A stretch of 21,969 nt of DNA from JBBTQZ01 sp038065435 (GCA_038065435.1 JBBTQZ010000049.1:1-21969), one strand, 5' to 3'; positions 1 through 7,452 are shown, counted from the first letter of the stretch. The notes: generated from the letters alone by a model not told the origin. Translations and numbers: made by a program.

Positions 1-9
1 TGATATAAT
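1..9 (+). promoter_or_regulatory. Extended -10 promoter for the pil genes
   Basis: TGATATAAT is a full match to the extended -10 form TGnTATAAT. Counting 7 nt past its last base puts the transcript start at about 16, one base before the pilM ATG at 17, so the mRNA would be almost leaderless. The TGA could also be the stop codon of a gene cut off at the window edge. The -35 region lies outside the window. Confidence 0.55.
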
Positions 10-16
10 TGCGGGT

Positions 17-976
17 ATGATCGCGCAATCTTTCTTCAGGCATTTTCCATCACCCCAATTTCTAAACCCACCAAGAGTCGGGATAAGTTTTTCCGACCAA
101 TCTTTGAAGATGGTTAGGCTTGGGCATTCCGGATCTACTTTTCCCATAGACACTCTTTTTGTGCCACTTGAGCCGGGGATAGTGGTCGGTGGATCCATAT
201 CAAAACCAGATCAATTTGTAAAAATAATATCGGAAGCCTCCAAAAAGTTTAATGTCAAGTACGCCTCCTTTACGATACCAGATGAGTTTACTTATTTTTA
301 CAAAGTTTTTTTACCCACAACAAAGGGTGGAGATTTGACAGAAAGTATCGCTTTTACGATAGAGGAAAATGTTCCTTTGGGGCTTGCCGATACTCTTTTT
401 GATTTTGTGCCAGTATCTATAAACGAAAAAAACAATACCCATGAGGTGGAGACGGTGGTTGTCGCTTGTGCAAAAAAAGAAATAGACAAAATATCAGAAA
501 TATTACTTAGCTCTGGTTTGGAGCCACTTTCTTGTCTTCCAGAATCACAAGCTATAACCGAAGCTATAATACCAAAAGATACCTCTGGTTCTGTGTGCGT
601 AGTCCATGTTAGGGAAAATAGAATTACTATATATCTAGTTCGAAATAGATTAGTGGAGTTTGTAACGATAAGAAACATAAATAAAGAGGATTATGAACAA
701 ACATTTTTAGACGAATACTCCAAATTCATAGAATATCTGGAGAAGTATCAGAATGGTCTAGATAAAAATATTGGACAGGTATTCATTTGCGGAGAGTTTG
801 AATATGTGAAGCAGATCGCTTCTGTAATGAAAATGTCTTTAGCTTCAAACAATAAAACAGCGCTTGCTAACGTTTGGACAAATATCTTTGATATCAGTAA
901 ATACACACCAGAGCTTTCGTACGAAATATCCCTCAGTTTTGGTGGGGCGATAGGCGTTGTGGCCACTAATGTTTAA
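17..976 (+). CDS. pilM: Type IV pilus assembly protein PilM (actin-like ATPase)
   Basis: The 319-residue protein has the PilM/FtsA-like actin fold pattern. The N-terminal strand-turn region GISFSDQSLKMVRL (residues 22-35) sits where PilM has its first phosphate-binding loop, and a glycine-rich GGAIGVVA stretch lies near the C-terminus. No membrane segment is visible, as expected for PilM, which works in the cytoplasm and binds the N-terminus of PilN to connect the inner-membrane pilus platform. Directly following pilN- and pilO-like genes on the same strand support the call. The phosphate-1 loop departs from the usual DIGTSS form (SFSDQS here), so nucleotide binding is not certain. The ATG at 17 is placed directly after an extended -10 box. 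Confidence 0.85.
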   Translation: MIAQSFFRHFPSPQFLNPPRVGISFSDQSLKMVRLGHSGSTFPIDTLFVPLEPGIVVGGSISKPDQFVKIISEASKKFNVKYASFTIPDEFTYFYKVFLPTTKGGDLTESIAFTIEENVPLGLADTLFDFVPVSINEKNNTHEVETVVVACAKKEIDKISEILLSSGLEPLSCLPESQAITEAIIPKDTSGSVCVVHVRENRITIYLVRNRLVEFVTIRNINKEDYEQTFLDEYSKFIEYLEKYQNGLDKNIGQVFICGEFEYVKQIASVMKMSLASNNKTALANVWTNIFDISKYTPELSYEISLSFGGAIGVVATNV

Positions 977-985
977 ATAAAAGCA

Positions 986-1531
986 ATGAATCTATTATCA
1001 GAAACACAGAAAGGATTAATAAAAAAAGGTTTACGCCTACGCTTTCTTATCGTACTTTCGCTTATGCTCGCCGGTGCTTTTGTAATAAACATCACTATAC
1101 TTTTGCCAGCTTATTTTCTTGCGAGAGTAAGATTGGTTGAAGTGTCCAATATATTGTATGCACTGCCATCTGAAGATACGAAGGGGGGTAACTCTAGCAC
1201 CCTTTCTCTTCCCGGCGAGATAAATTCTAAGCTTGGAGTATATGAAAGTAATATACCAAAATATTTTGTAGTTGAAGTGTTTTCTTCTGTTGCCGGTGTT
1301 TTGCCTGAGGGGATTAGAATAAATTCTATATCTTTTTCTGATGGCACTTCTGTGCAAAATAAAACAAAGGAGATGAACATATCTGGTGTTTCTCTAAATC
1401 GCCAAGCGCTCATCCTCTTTTCAGAAAATCTAAAAAAAACCAGTTTTGCAAAAAATGTAGAAGTACCGGTGTCTAACCTAGCAAGAGAAAAAAACTTACC
1501 CTTCAGTATCAAAATAACTTTAACCGATTGA
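986..1531 (+). CDS. pilN: PilN-like type IV pilus inner-membrane protein
   Basis: The 181-residue protein has a short basic cytoplasmic N-terminus, one membrane helix at about residues 20-45, and a periplasmic-type domain rich in beta and alpha segments. This is the bitopic layout of PilN, which joins cytoplasmic PilM to PilO in the pilus alignment complex. Sequence similarity to PilN is weak to the eye; the call rests on the layout and on the pilM-pilN-pilO order. It starts 9 nt after pilM with no Shine-Dalgarno sequence, so it is probably co-transcribed. It ends in TGA, which shows that TGA is a stop codon here. Confidence 0.7.
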   Translation: MNLLSETQKGLIKKGLRLRFLIVLSLMLAGAFVINITILLPAYFLARVRLVEVSNILYALPSEDTKGGNSSTLSLPGEINSKLGVYESNIPKYFVVEVFSSVAGVLPEGIRINSISFSDGTSVQNKTKEMNISGVSLNRQALILFSENLKKTSFAKNVEVPVSNLAREKNLPFSIKITLTD

Positions 1532-1537
1532 TATAAT

Positions 1538-2062
1538 ATGCCAACCTGGATTCCAAAAAAGAAAATTTTGATCTCTGCCGTCAGTATAATGATACTAAGC
1601 CTCTTAGTTTATTTTACCAGTGTAAACATTTTGGATGGAAAAATAAAAGAGATTGAAAATATTTATATAACCAACGACGCTCAGCTGACAGAGGAAGATA
1701 GGATGAAGACAATAATTTCTTTGTCAGAGATTCACATGAGCAGCATAGAAGCCCTCCGCAAGTTTTTTATTGAAAATGGAGACGAAGTGAGCTTTATAGA
1801 GACAATAGAAAATCTGGCGAAAAGCAATAGTGTCCAGATGGAAATAGTCAATATATCTCAAAACAAAAATAGTAGCAGTTTGATAAAAGAAGATCTAAAT
1901 ATAAGGGTAAATATATCTGGCAAATGGCAGGACATTCTTGTATTTATAAAAGGTTTGGAGTCCCTACCTTTTGGTGTCTCTGTTTTGAATACCCACATTG
2001 ATAATATCGATGAGGGGCTTTGGTCTGGCGGTGTAGATTTTGTAGTTTTTAGAGAAAAATAA
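1538..2062 (+). CDS. pilO: PilO-like type IV pilus inner-membrane protein
   Basis: The 174-residue protein has a membrane helix at about residues 10-29, then a likely coiled coil (about 32-75, rich in Glu/Lys/Ile), then a C-terminal alpha/beta domain. This is the GspM/PilO arrangement, in which the periplasmic domain dimerises with PilN. The gene starts 6 nt after the pilN stop and ends 1 nt before the next gene, so the cluster is tightly packed. The name is inferred from gene order and topology rather than from a diagnostic motif. Confidence 0.65.
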   Translation: MPTWIPKKKILISAVSIMILSLLVYFTSVNILDGKIKEIENIYITNDAQLTEEDRMKTIISLSEIHMSSIEALRKFFIENGDEVSFIETIENLAKSNSVQMEIVNISQNKNSSSLIKEDLNIRVNISGKWQDILVFIKGLESLPFGVSVLNTHIDNIDEGLWSGGVDFVVFREK

Positions 2063-2063
2063 T

Positions 2064-2369
2064 ATGAAATTACTAAAATTTGAATTTAAAAAATCGACCC
2101 CAAAGCTTGGTTCTCTACACAAGAACTTATTTAACCCCAGTACCTTTTGGGCCATTAGTTTGGTTGGGACTGGTATTGTAATTATTCTTGGTTCTATCGT
2201 CGGGGTTCAATATTTCAGATCAGTATATTTTGAAAATTATAAAAATGTTACAGACGTATCGTCTAGTGTGGAATCAGAAATGAACATAGCTGGTTTAGAA
2301 AATAATATACAGCGTCGCAATGCTCTTATCCAAAAACAAATAGTTATTCCAAAAGATCCGTCTATTTAA
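2064..2369 (+). CDS. Small single-pass membrane protein of the pil cluster
   Basis: I do not recognise this 101-residue protein. It has a basic N-terminus, one strong membrane helix at about residues 29-50, and a short polar tail with a possible helix (residues 65-90). It starts 1 nt after pilO and is the last gene of the cluster, in the place where a PilP-type lipoprotein would stand in Gram-negative bacteria. It has no lipobox cysteine and no HR-domain-like region, so it is not called PilP. A structural role with the pilus platform is inferred from position only. Confidence 0.7.
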   Translation: MKLLKFEFKKSTPKLGSLHKNLFNPSTFWAISLVGTGIVIILGSIVGVQYFRSVYFENYKNVTDVSSSVESEMNIAGLENNIQRRNALIQKQIVIPKDPSI

Positions 2370-2403
2370 AAACAAATAGAAATTAAATTCTTTTTGATTC
2401 TTG

Positions 2404-2475
2404 CGCCTCCGACAGGAATCGAACCCATATCAACGCCTTAGAAGAGCGCTGCTCTATCCATTGAGCTACGGAGGC
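2404..2475 (-). tRNA. tRNA-Arg(UCU)
   Basis: On the minus strand this folds as a 72-nt cloverleaf. The 7-bp acceptor stem pairs GCCTCCG with CGGAGGC, the D stem pairs GCTC with GAGC, the anticodon loop is CTTCTAA (anticodon TCT, reading AGA), and the T loop is TTCGATT with stem ATGGG/CCTGT. The discriminator is G and the next bases are CAA, so the CCA end is not encoded and must be added. It lies 6 nt downstream of tRNA-Val and is probably on the same transcript. Confidence 0.95.
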
Positions 2476-2481
2476 TCTTAG

Positions 2482-2554
2482 TGCGCGGTGGAGGGCTCGA
2501 ACCCCCGACATCTTCAGTGTAAATGAAGCGCTCTACCAACTGAGCTAACCGCGC
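2482..2554 (-). tRNA. tRNA-Val(UAC)
   Basis: On the minus strand this is a 73-nt cloverleaf. The acceptor pairs GCGCGGT with ACCGCGC, the D stem pairs GCTC with GAGC, and the anticodon stem CTTCA/TGAAG holds loop TTTACAC (anticodon TAC, reading GTA). The T arm is GGGGG-TTCGAGC-CCTCC. The discriminator is A and no CCA is encoded. It is the first gene of a two-tRNA unit. Confidence 0.95.
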
Positions 2555-2562
2555 GCAGAGAA

Positions 2563-2592
2563 AATATACCATAAAAAACAGTTTCGTGTCAT
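2563..2592 (-). promoter_or_regulatory. Promoter of the tRNA-Val/tRNA-Arg unit
   Basis: On the minus strand there is ATGACA (2592-2587; 5 of 6 to TTGACA), an 18-nt spacer, then extended -10 TGGTATATT (2571-2563). The predicted start is near 2556, only 2 nt before the mature 5' end of tRNA-Val. Both promoter boxes are good, which makes this a useful reference promoter for the genome. Confidence 0.7.
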
Positions 2593-2595
2593 ATT
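2587..2595 (+). promoter_or_regulatory. Candidate extended -10 for the RluA-family gene
   Basis: TGTCATATT is one base away from TGnTATATT. Seven nt after its end is position 2602, exactly the A of the ATG. It overlaps the -35 box of the diverging tRNA promoter, so the two promoters would compete or share polymerase. The match is weaker than for the other promoters here. Confidence 0.35.
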
Positions 2596-2601
2596 TAAAC
2601 T

Positions 2602-3393
2602 ATGAATCCAACAATCATATACGAAGATGAATATATACTAGGTTTAGACAAGCCGAGCGGACTTTTAATACATACAGATGGCAGAAACAAAGAAGAAACT
2701 TTGGTGGATTGGATAAATCAGAATTACCCAGCACTTCAGGAAGTGGGCGAGCCTCAAACATTGCAGAACGGTCAAATCATAAAGAGGCCGGGCATTGTGC
2801 ACCGTTTGGACAAAGATACAAGCGGAGTGATCTTGGTCGCTAAAACAAAAGAAAGCCATCTTTTTTTAAAAGAGCAGTTTCAAAATAGAAAAGTACAAAA
2901 AATATATCACGCGGTTGTTTGGGGAAATTTCGCTGAAGATAAATTGGAGGGAATAATAGATAAACCGATAGGCCGAAGCGCTTCTGACTTTAGAAGATGG
3001 TCGGCAGAGTATGGGGCTAAAGGTGAAATGCGGGAAGCGATGACGGAGTATAACGTTCTTGCACCCATACCTCACCCCGGACTTCGTCTCGACCCTCTCC
3101 TTGCAAAGGAGAGGAAAGAAAAGAAACAAGAATTTTCTTATTTGGAAGTTAAACCGAGAACTGGTCGCACTCATCAGATCCGGGTGCATCTCAAAGCTAT
3201 ATCTCATCCGGTAGTTTGCGATAAACTATACTCTACCAAAGTTTGTGATCCAGAAAGTTGTTCTGGTTTTAGTCGCCTAGCTTTGCACGCTCTTTCTATC
3301 AAATTGCAATTACCAGACAATACTTTTATAACAATAGAATCGCCATTACCTATTGAATTTGAAAATGCCCAATCCTTTTTGAAAAAAGCTTAA
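2602..3393 (+). CDS. RluA-family pseudouridine synthase
   Basis: The enzyme converts uridine to pseudouridine in rRNA or tRNA. The signature HRLDKDTSG is at residues 67-75, with D70 as the expected catalytic aspartate. The C-terminal RluA motif is at about 184-197 (KPRTGRTHQIRVHL). At 263 residues it is a core catalytic domain with no N-terminal S4 domain, as in RluA/RluC-like single-domain members; which position it modifies cannot be told. Residues about 155-177 are an extra segment not normal for the family. It is encoded by a palindromic repeat unit (nt 3071-3114) placed between the conserved TEYNVLA and YLEVKPRTGR blocks. There is no Shine-Dalgarno sequence, and the gene diverges from the tRNA unit. 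Confidence 0.9.
   Translation: MNPTIIYEDEYILGLDKPSGLLIHTDGRNKEETLVDWINQNYPALQEVGEPQTLQNGQIIKRPGIVHRLDKDTSGVILVAKTKESHLFLKEQFQNRKVQKIYHAVVWGNFAEDKLEGIIDKPIGRSASDFRRWSAEYGAKGEMREAMTEYNVLAPIPHPGLRLDPLLAKERKEKKQEFSYLEVKPRTGRTHQIRVHLKAISHPVVCDKLYSTKVCDPESCSGFSRLALHALSIKLQLPDNTFITIESPLPIEFENAQSFLKKA
3071..3114 (+). repeat. Palindromic repeat unit inside the RluA gene
   Basis: CTCACCCCGGACTTCGTCTCGA is followed by a perfect 9-bp hairpin, CCTCTCCTT (3094-3102), loop GCA, AAGGAGAGG (3106-3114). The 12-base block TTCGTCTCGACC (3083-3094) also occurs on the opposite strand in metG at 12556-12567, in the same place relative to a hairpin. The unit is translated in-frame as about 20 extra residues (PIPHPGLRLDPLLAKER). 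Confidence 0.75.
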
Positions 3394-3397
3394 AAAG

Positions 3398-3406
3398 TGG
3401 TATATT
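3398..3406 (+). promoter_or_regulatory. Extended -10 promoter of ileS
   Basis: TGGTATATT ends at 3406. Seven nt further is 3413, the A of the ileS ATG, so the transcript should start exactly at the start codon. No Shine-Dalgarno sequence exists between this box and the gene, which supports leaderless translation. Confidence 0.65.
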
Positions 3407-3412
3407 TTTGTA

Positions 3413-6400
3413 ATGAGTGAAAAGACTAAAATAGCAGAAAAGGCCTCCGCCGCAAATGCTATGGCGGCCAAGGAAGAAGAAATACTAGAATTTTGGAAGC
3501 AAAATGAGATTTTTGAGAAGTCTTTGGAAAAAGAGAGTCCAAAGGGTAATTTCGTGTTTTATGAAGGACCGCCGACGGCAAATGGCAAACCGGGCATACA
3601 CCACCTAGAGGCGCGAGCTTTTAAGGACCTTATACCTAGATATAAAACTATGCGAGGCTATCATGTTCGTCGCAAGGGTGGCTGGGACACCCATGGTTTG
3701 CCAGTAGAACTTCAGGTAGAAAAACAACTCGGTCTTAAGTCAAAAAAAGAGATAGAGAAATTTGGCATTGCCGAATTCAACAAGAAATGTAAAGAAAGCG
3801 TTTGGGAATATTTAGATGTTTGGCAGAAATTTACAGACAGAATCGGTTTTTGGATTGATCAGAAGGATCCCTACATTACTTACAAAAATGAATACATAGA
3901 ATCAGTTTGGAGTATCTTGAAGAAAGTAAACGAAAAAGAACTGCTCTATAAAGATTATAAAGTGGTGCCATGGTGCCCGCGATGTGGGACGGCGCTCTCT
4001 TCCCACGAATTGGCGCAGGGGTATGAGACCGTCAAGGATCTATCTGTCTATGTAAAATTAAAAATTGTTGGTTTTCCAAACGCGTATTTTCTAGCTTGGA
4101 CCACTACACCGTGGACTCTGCCTGGCAATGTGGCTTTGGCGGTAGGTAAGGGTATTGAATATGTGGAAGCTAAAGTTGGAGATGAGATATTGGTTCTGGC
4201 GAAGGAAAAATTATCAGTAATAAGCGCGGACTATGAAATTATAGCCACACACAAAGGGGGTGAGATGGTGGGGATGCAATACGAACCGCTTTATGAATTT
4301 AGTCCAAAAAATGAAAATTCTCACAAAGTTTACACGGCAGACTTTGTGACAACTGAAGATGGTACAGGCATAGTGCACACTGCGGTTATGTATGGGCAAG
4401 ACGATTTCGTACTAGGTACGCAAATGAGCCTTCCGAAATTTCACACGGTAGACGATACCGGGCATTTTATAAATGGGACAGGATTTCTAGAGGGCAAGTT
4501 TGTAAAAGATGAAGAAACCGCTGTAGATATAATAAAAGATTTGGCTCACCAAAATCTTCTATTCAAAAAAGAAAAATATGAGCACACATACCCACATTGT
4601 TGGCGGTGCAAAACACCCCTTATCTACTACGCGCGAGATTCGTGGTATATCAGGATGTCAGAACTGAGAAATGAACTTGTAAAGGAAAATGAAAAGATAA
4701 ATTGGGAGCCGAGCTATATCAAGGAGGGCAGGTTTGGTGAGTGGCTTCGAGAAATCAAGGATTGGGCCATCTCGCGCGAGCGTTATTGGGGTACCCCTCT
4801 ACCGATTTGGCAGGATGGAAAAGGGAAGAACGTGGTTATAGGCAGTATTGATGAGCTAAAATCAAAAACCAAAAAATCGGGTAATAAATATTTTGTGATG
4901 CGGCATGGCGAGGCTGAACATAATAAATTAAATATTATAAGTAATAAACCAGACCATCCCTATCATTTGACTGAAAAAGGAATAAATCAAGCAAAAGAGG
5001 CAGGAGAAAAACTAAAGAATAAAAAAATAGATTTGATTTACTGTTCTCCTTTTTTAAGAACAAAAGAAACTGCAGAAATTATTGCAGACCAAATTGGATA
5101 TGATAAAGAAAAAATTATTTACGACAATAGATTGAAAGAATTGGATTTTGGAGATTTCGACCTTAAGTCATTCGATGACTATGTAAAATATGCGGAAACC
5201 TCAATGAAGGATTTTTCTGATAAATTACCAAATGGAGAAAGTTATCAGGATGCTAAAAGTAGGAGTGGAGATTTCTTATATTCAACAGACAAACAGAATC
5301 AAAATAAAAATGTTTTAATTGTAGCGCATGGAATGTTTGTAGAACTAATGCCAGGCCTCTTGGAAGGATTTGATGCTAAAAAATCTAAATATATTGTAGA
5401 CACTCTTGATCCGAAAACTGGGCATATTTTTGAATATGATTTTGTGGCACTTCCTCACAATGAAAATTACGAGCTTGATTTGCACAGGCCGTATATTGAT
5501 GAACTTGAGTTGGTAGACAAAGAAGGTAATAAATTGAGAAGAGTGAATGAGGTAGTGGACGTCTGGCTTGATTCAGGAGCCATGCCTTTTGCTCAATATG
5601 GGTTAGATAGCAAAGATATACAATACCCAGCTGATTATATATCTGAAGCCATAGATCAAACTCGTGGTTGGTTTTATACTCTTCATGCCATAGGGGTGCT
5701 TATGGGCAAGGGCATGGCCTATAAAAATGTTATCTGTCTTGGTCATATCCTAGATTCAGAAGGCAAAAAAATGTCCAAGTCCGTCGGTAATATTGTGGAT
5801 CCATGGGTCATGATAGATAAGTATGGTGTGGACGCACCTAGGTTCTGGATGTACTCGGTCAATCAGCCTGGAGATTCAAAAAATTTTGATGAACGTACAG
5901 TAGATGAGATAGTGAAAAAGGTTTTTAACATTCTATCAAATGTGCTCTCGTTTTATCTTTTGTATGGAGATGCAAATGTGGTGCCAAAGAGCGACAGTAA
6001 GCACGTGCTTGATAGGTGGATAATTGGGCGATTGAATGAACTGATTGCCAAAGGCACCGACTATCTTGATCGGTACAAAATATTTGAAGCAGCTCGGCTT
6101 GTCAAAGATTTTACTAACGATCTCTCTACTTGGTATATTCGCCGTTCACGAGAAAGATTTAAGTCAGAAGATTTGGAAGACAGAAACGCTGCCCTAAGTA
6201 CGACCAGATTTGTGCTTAAAGAGCTTGCTAAATACATGGCCCCGTTCACTCCGTTTTTTGCAGAAGATGTCTGGCAACAAATTAAAAATGAAGATGATTT
6301 GGAAAGCGTGCATCTCTGCGCTTTCCCTGAAGTAGGAGAAGTGGATGCGGAAATTCTCAAAAATATGATGGAGACAAGAAAGATAGTTTCGCTTGCTTTG

Positions 6401-6841
6401 GAGAAAAGGATGTCGGCCGGTATAAAGGTGAGACAGCCGCTTCAAAAACTAAGTATTAAGGGGTATGTATTAAGGGGTAAGGAAGAATACGCAGAGTTGA
6501 TAAAAGATGAGGTGAATGTAAAGGAAGTTGTTTTTGATGAAAAATTGGGAGAAGAAGTAGAACTGGATACAGAAATAACCAAAGAGCTTAAGGAAGAGGG
6601 TGATGTGCGCGAGCTTATCCGTACCATTCAAGATTTGCGTAAGCAAAAAGGCCTCACTCCAGACCAAAGTGTAACCCTTTTTGTTGATACAGATGAGCTT
6701 GGCAAAAGTTTTATCAATTCATACCAGAGAGAAATATCCAAACCAACAAATATATTGGGAATAAAGTTCGAGGCTAACAATGGAGAAGAATTGAAAATAG
6801 GCGATCTTGCATTCAAGATTTTTCTAAACCATAATTCTTGA
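3413..6841 (+). CDS. ileS: Isoleucyl-tRNA synthetase with inserted histidine phosphatase domain
   Basis: This cytoplasmic class Ia synthetase charges tRNA-Ile. In order it has the class I signature in the GXHH form (GIHH, residues 61-64) typical of the IleRS2 type, and a first CxxC pair (C188, C191). Next come the editing domain with TTPWTLPGN, a second CxxC pair (C396, C399), the RERYWGTPLPIW block, and KMSKS at 786-790. The C-terminal part is an anticodon-binding helical domain. The protein is 1142 residues, about 100-200 longer than usual, because a whole histidine phosphatase domain (about 490-681) sits between WGTPLPIW...IGSIDELK and the DLHRPYID block. The synthetase sequence resumes normally on both sides and the frame is open throughout, so this is not a pseudogene. 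An extended -10 box lies directly upstream; recO follows 23 nt after the TGA stop. Confidence 0.97.
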   Translation: MSEKTKIAEKASAANAMAAKEEEILEFWKQNEIFEKSLEKESPKGNFVFYEGPPTANGKPGIHHLEARAFKDLIPRYKTMRGYHVRRKGGWDTHGLPVELQVEKQLGLKSKKEIEKFGIAEFNKKCKESVWEYLDVWQKFTDRIGFWIDQKDPYITYKNEYIESVWSILKKVNEKELLYKDYKVVPWCPRCGTALSSHELAQGYETVKDLSVYVKLKIVGFPNAYFLAWTTTPWTLPGNVALAVGKGIEYVEAKVGDEILVLAKEKLSVISADYEIIATHKGGEMVGMQYEPLYEFSPKNENSHKVYTADFVTTEDGTGIVHTAVMYGQDDFVLGTQMSLPKFHTVDDTGHFINGTGFLEGKFVKDEETAVDIIKDLAHQNLLFKKEKYEHTYPHCWRCKTPLIYYARDSWYIRMSELRNELVKENEKINWEPSYIKEGRFGEWLREIKDWAISRERYWGTPLPIWQDGKGKNVVIGSIDELKSKTKKSGNKYFVMRHGEAEHNKLNIISNKPDHPYHLTEKGINQAKEAGEKLKNKKIDLIYCSPFLRTKETAEIIADQIGYDKEKIIYDNRLKELDFGDFDLKSFDDYVKYAETSMKDFSDKLPNGESYQDAKSRSGDFLYSTDKQNQNKNVLIVAHGMFVELMPGLLEGFDAKKSKYIVDTLDPKTGHIFEYDFVALPHNENYELDLHRPYIDELELVDKEGNKLRRVNEVVDVWLDSGAMPFAQYGLDSKDIQYPADYISEAIDQTRGWFYTLHAIGVLMGKGMAYKNVICLGHILDSEGKKMSKSVGNIVDPWVMIDKYGVDAPRFWMYSVNQPGDSKNFDERTVDEIVKKVFNILSNVLSFYLLYGDANVVPKSDSKHVLDRWIIGRLNELIAKGTDYLDRYKIFEAARLVKDFTNDLSTWYIRRSRERFKSEDLEDRNAALSTTRFVLKELAKYMAPFTPFFAEDVWQQIKNEDDLESVHLCAFPEVGEVDAEILKNMMETRKIVSLALEKRMSAGIKVRQPLQKLSIKGYVLRGKEEYAELIKDEVNVKEVVFDEKLGEEVELDTEITKELKEEGDVRELIRTIQDLRKQKGLTPDQSVTLFVDTDELGKSFINSYQREISKPTNILGIKFEANNGEELKIGDLAFKIFLNHNS
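4880..5455 (+). other. Histidine phosphatase domain inserted within IleRS
   Basis: Residues about 490-681 of IleRS match histidine phosphatase superfamily branch 1 (phosphoglycerate mutase/CobC/SixA type). All core catalytic positions are visible: RHG at 497-499, the second arginine in SPFLRT (R549), the acidic residue in KELDFGDFD (E576), and the second histidine in VAHG (H639). The helix LTEKGINQAKEAGEKL is also typical. Counting lines 4921-5160 gives 63 G+C in 240 bases (26%), against about 40% in the ileS lines 5641-5760. The domain therefore differs in composition from its host gene, consistent with a later acquisition. Substrate unknown. Confidence 0.93.
6453..6479 (+). repeat. 13-bp tandem duplication near the 3' end of ileS
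   Basis: GTATTAAGGGGTA occurs at 6453-6465 and again at 6467-6479, a period of 14 nt. Because 14 is not a multiple of three, the two copies are read in different frames (SIKG and VLRG). It lies in the variable region after the RQPLQKL motif, where length changes should be tolerated. Confidence 0.8.
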
Positions 6842-6864
6842 TTCATTATTCATAATTCACTTTT

Positions 6865-7452
6865 TTGTATCACAAACACCATACAAGAGGCATAGTATTA
6901 AGTACAAAAGCAGAGGGGGATTTGCATATGAGGGTCGGTATTTTAACGGAAGATTTCGGCTTAGTTTATGCGAGAGTAGGTGGGGTGAGGAATAATAGTT
7001 CAAAATTGCGAAGTGGCTCTCAAGAATTTGCTTATGGTGATTTCTCTCTGATTTCTGGTAAAACTGGCTGGAGACTCGTTGGGGTAAGGATCCAGACCAA
7101 TTTTTTTGAGAAGCTCAAAGTTTTTAGAGAGAAGGCGAAGGTTATGGCCAGTGTGTCGCTCCTTTTGCGCAAGTTACTTTTTGGAGAAGAGAAAGATCAA
7201 AATATTTTTGAAATAGTATTGGATTTCTTTGAATTTCTGATTTCCGCCAAGCCAGAAGAGGTAGCTCCGTCTGAATGCATAACAGTGATGAAGGTTTTGA
7301 ATATACTAGGATTTCTGCGTTCTGACCCAGAGTTTATTGAGCCACTTGCTCTAAATAAATTAGAACCGGCCACTCTCTCCATTATCGCTTCTCGTCGCGC
7401 TCGCATGATAAACCTCATCAACGAATCCCTCTCCGCTACGCATGTAGTATAA
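6865..7452 (+). CDS. recO: DNA repair protein RecO (short form)
   Basis: RecO loads RecA on SSB-coated DNA and anneals strands in the RecF pathway. The N-terminal pattern YHTRGIVLSTKAEGD, then GLVYARVGGVRNNSSKLRSG and the FSLISGKTGWRLVG strand, is the RecO OB-fold. The C-terminal part is helical. The protein is 195 residues, shorter than the usual 230-250, and has no cysteine zinc-binding cluster. The start is TTG at 6865: no in-frame ATG or GTG exists before residue 22 (ATG at 6928), and starting there would remove the first OB-fold strand. A CATAAT box at 6851-6856 would start transcription near 6863, so a leaderless mRNA is possible. Confidence 0.85.
   Translation: MYHKHHTRGIVLSTKAEGDLHMRVGILTEDFGLVYARVGGVRNNSSKLRSGSQEFAYGDFSLISGKTGWRLVGVRIQTNFFEKLKVFREKAKVMASVSLLLRKLLFGEEKDQNIFEIVLDFFEFLISAKPEEVAPSECITVMKVLNILGFLRSDPEFIEPLALNKLEPATLSIIASRRARMINLINESLSATHVV

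Noticed and set aside
298..678. Minus-strand 126-codon frame opposite pilM
   Set aside because: It has no start context or recognisable domain, and the + strand pilM explains the region.
1184..1222. G-run and CCCTTTCTCTTCCC stretch in pilN as another palindromic unit
   Set aside because: It contains TAACTC and a pyrimidine arm, but the matching purine arm is missing and no hairpin forms.
1529..1537. TGATATAAT directly before the pilO ATG as a promoter
   Set aside because: The box touches the start codon, so transcription would begin at about 1544, inside the gene. The TGA is simply the pilN stop codon.
2379..2396. Terminator after the pil cluster or the tRNA unit
   Set aside because: Only a 4-bp AGAA/TTCT stem can form before the T-run, which is too weak to call.
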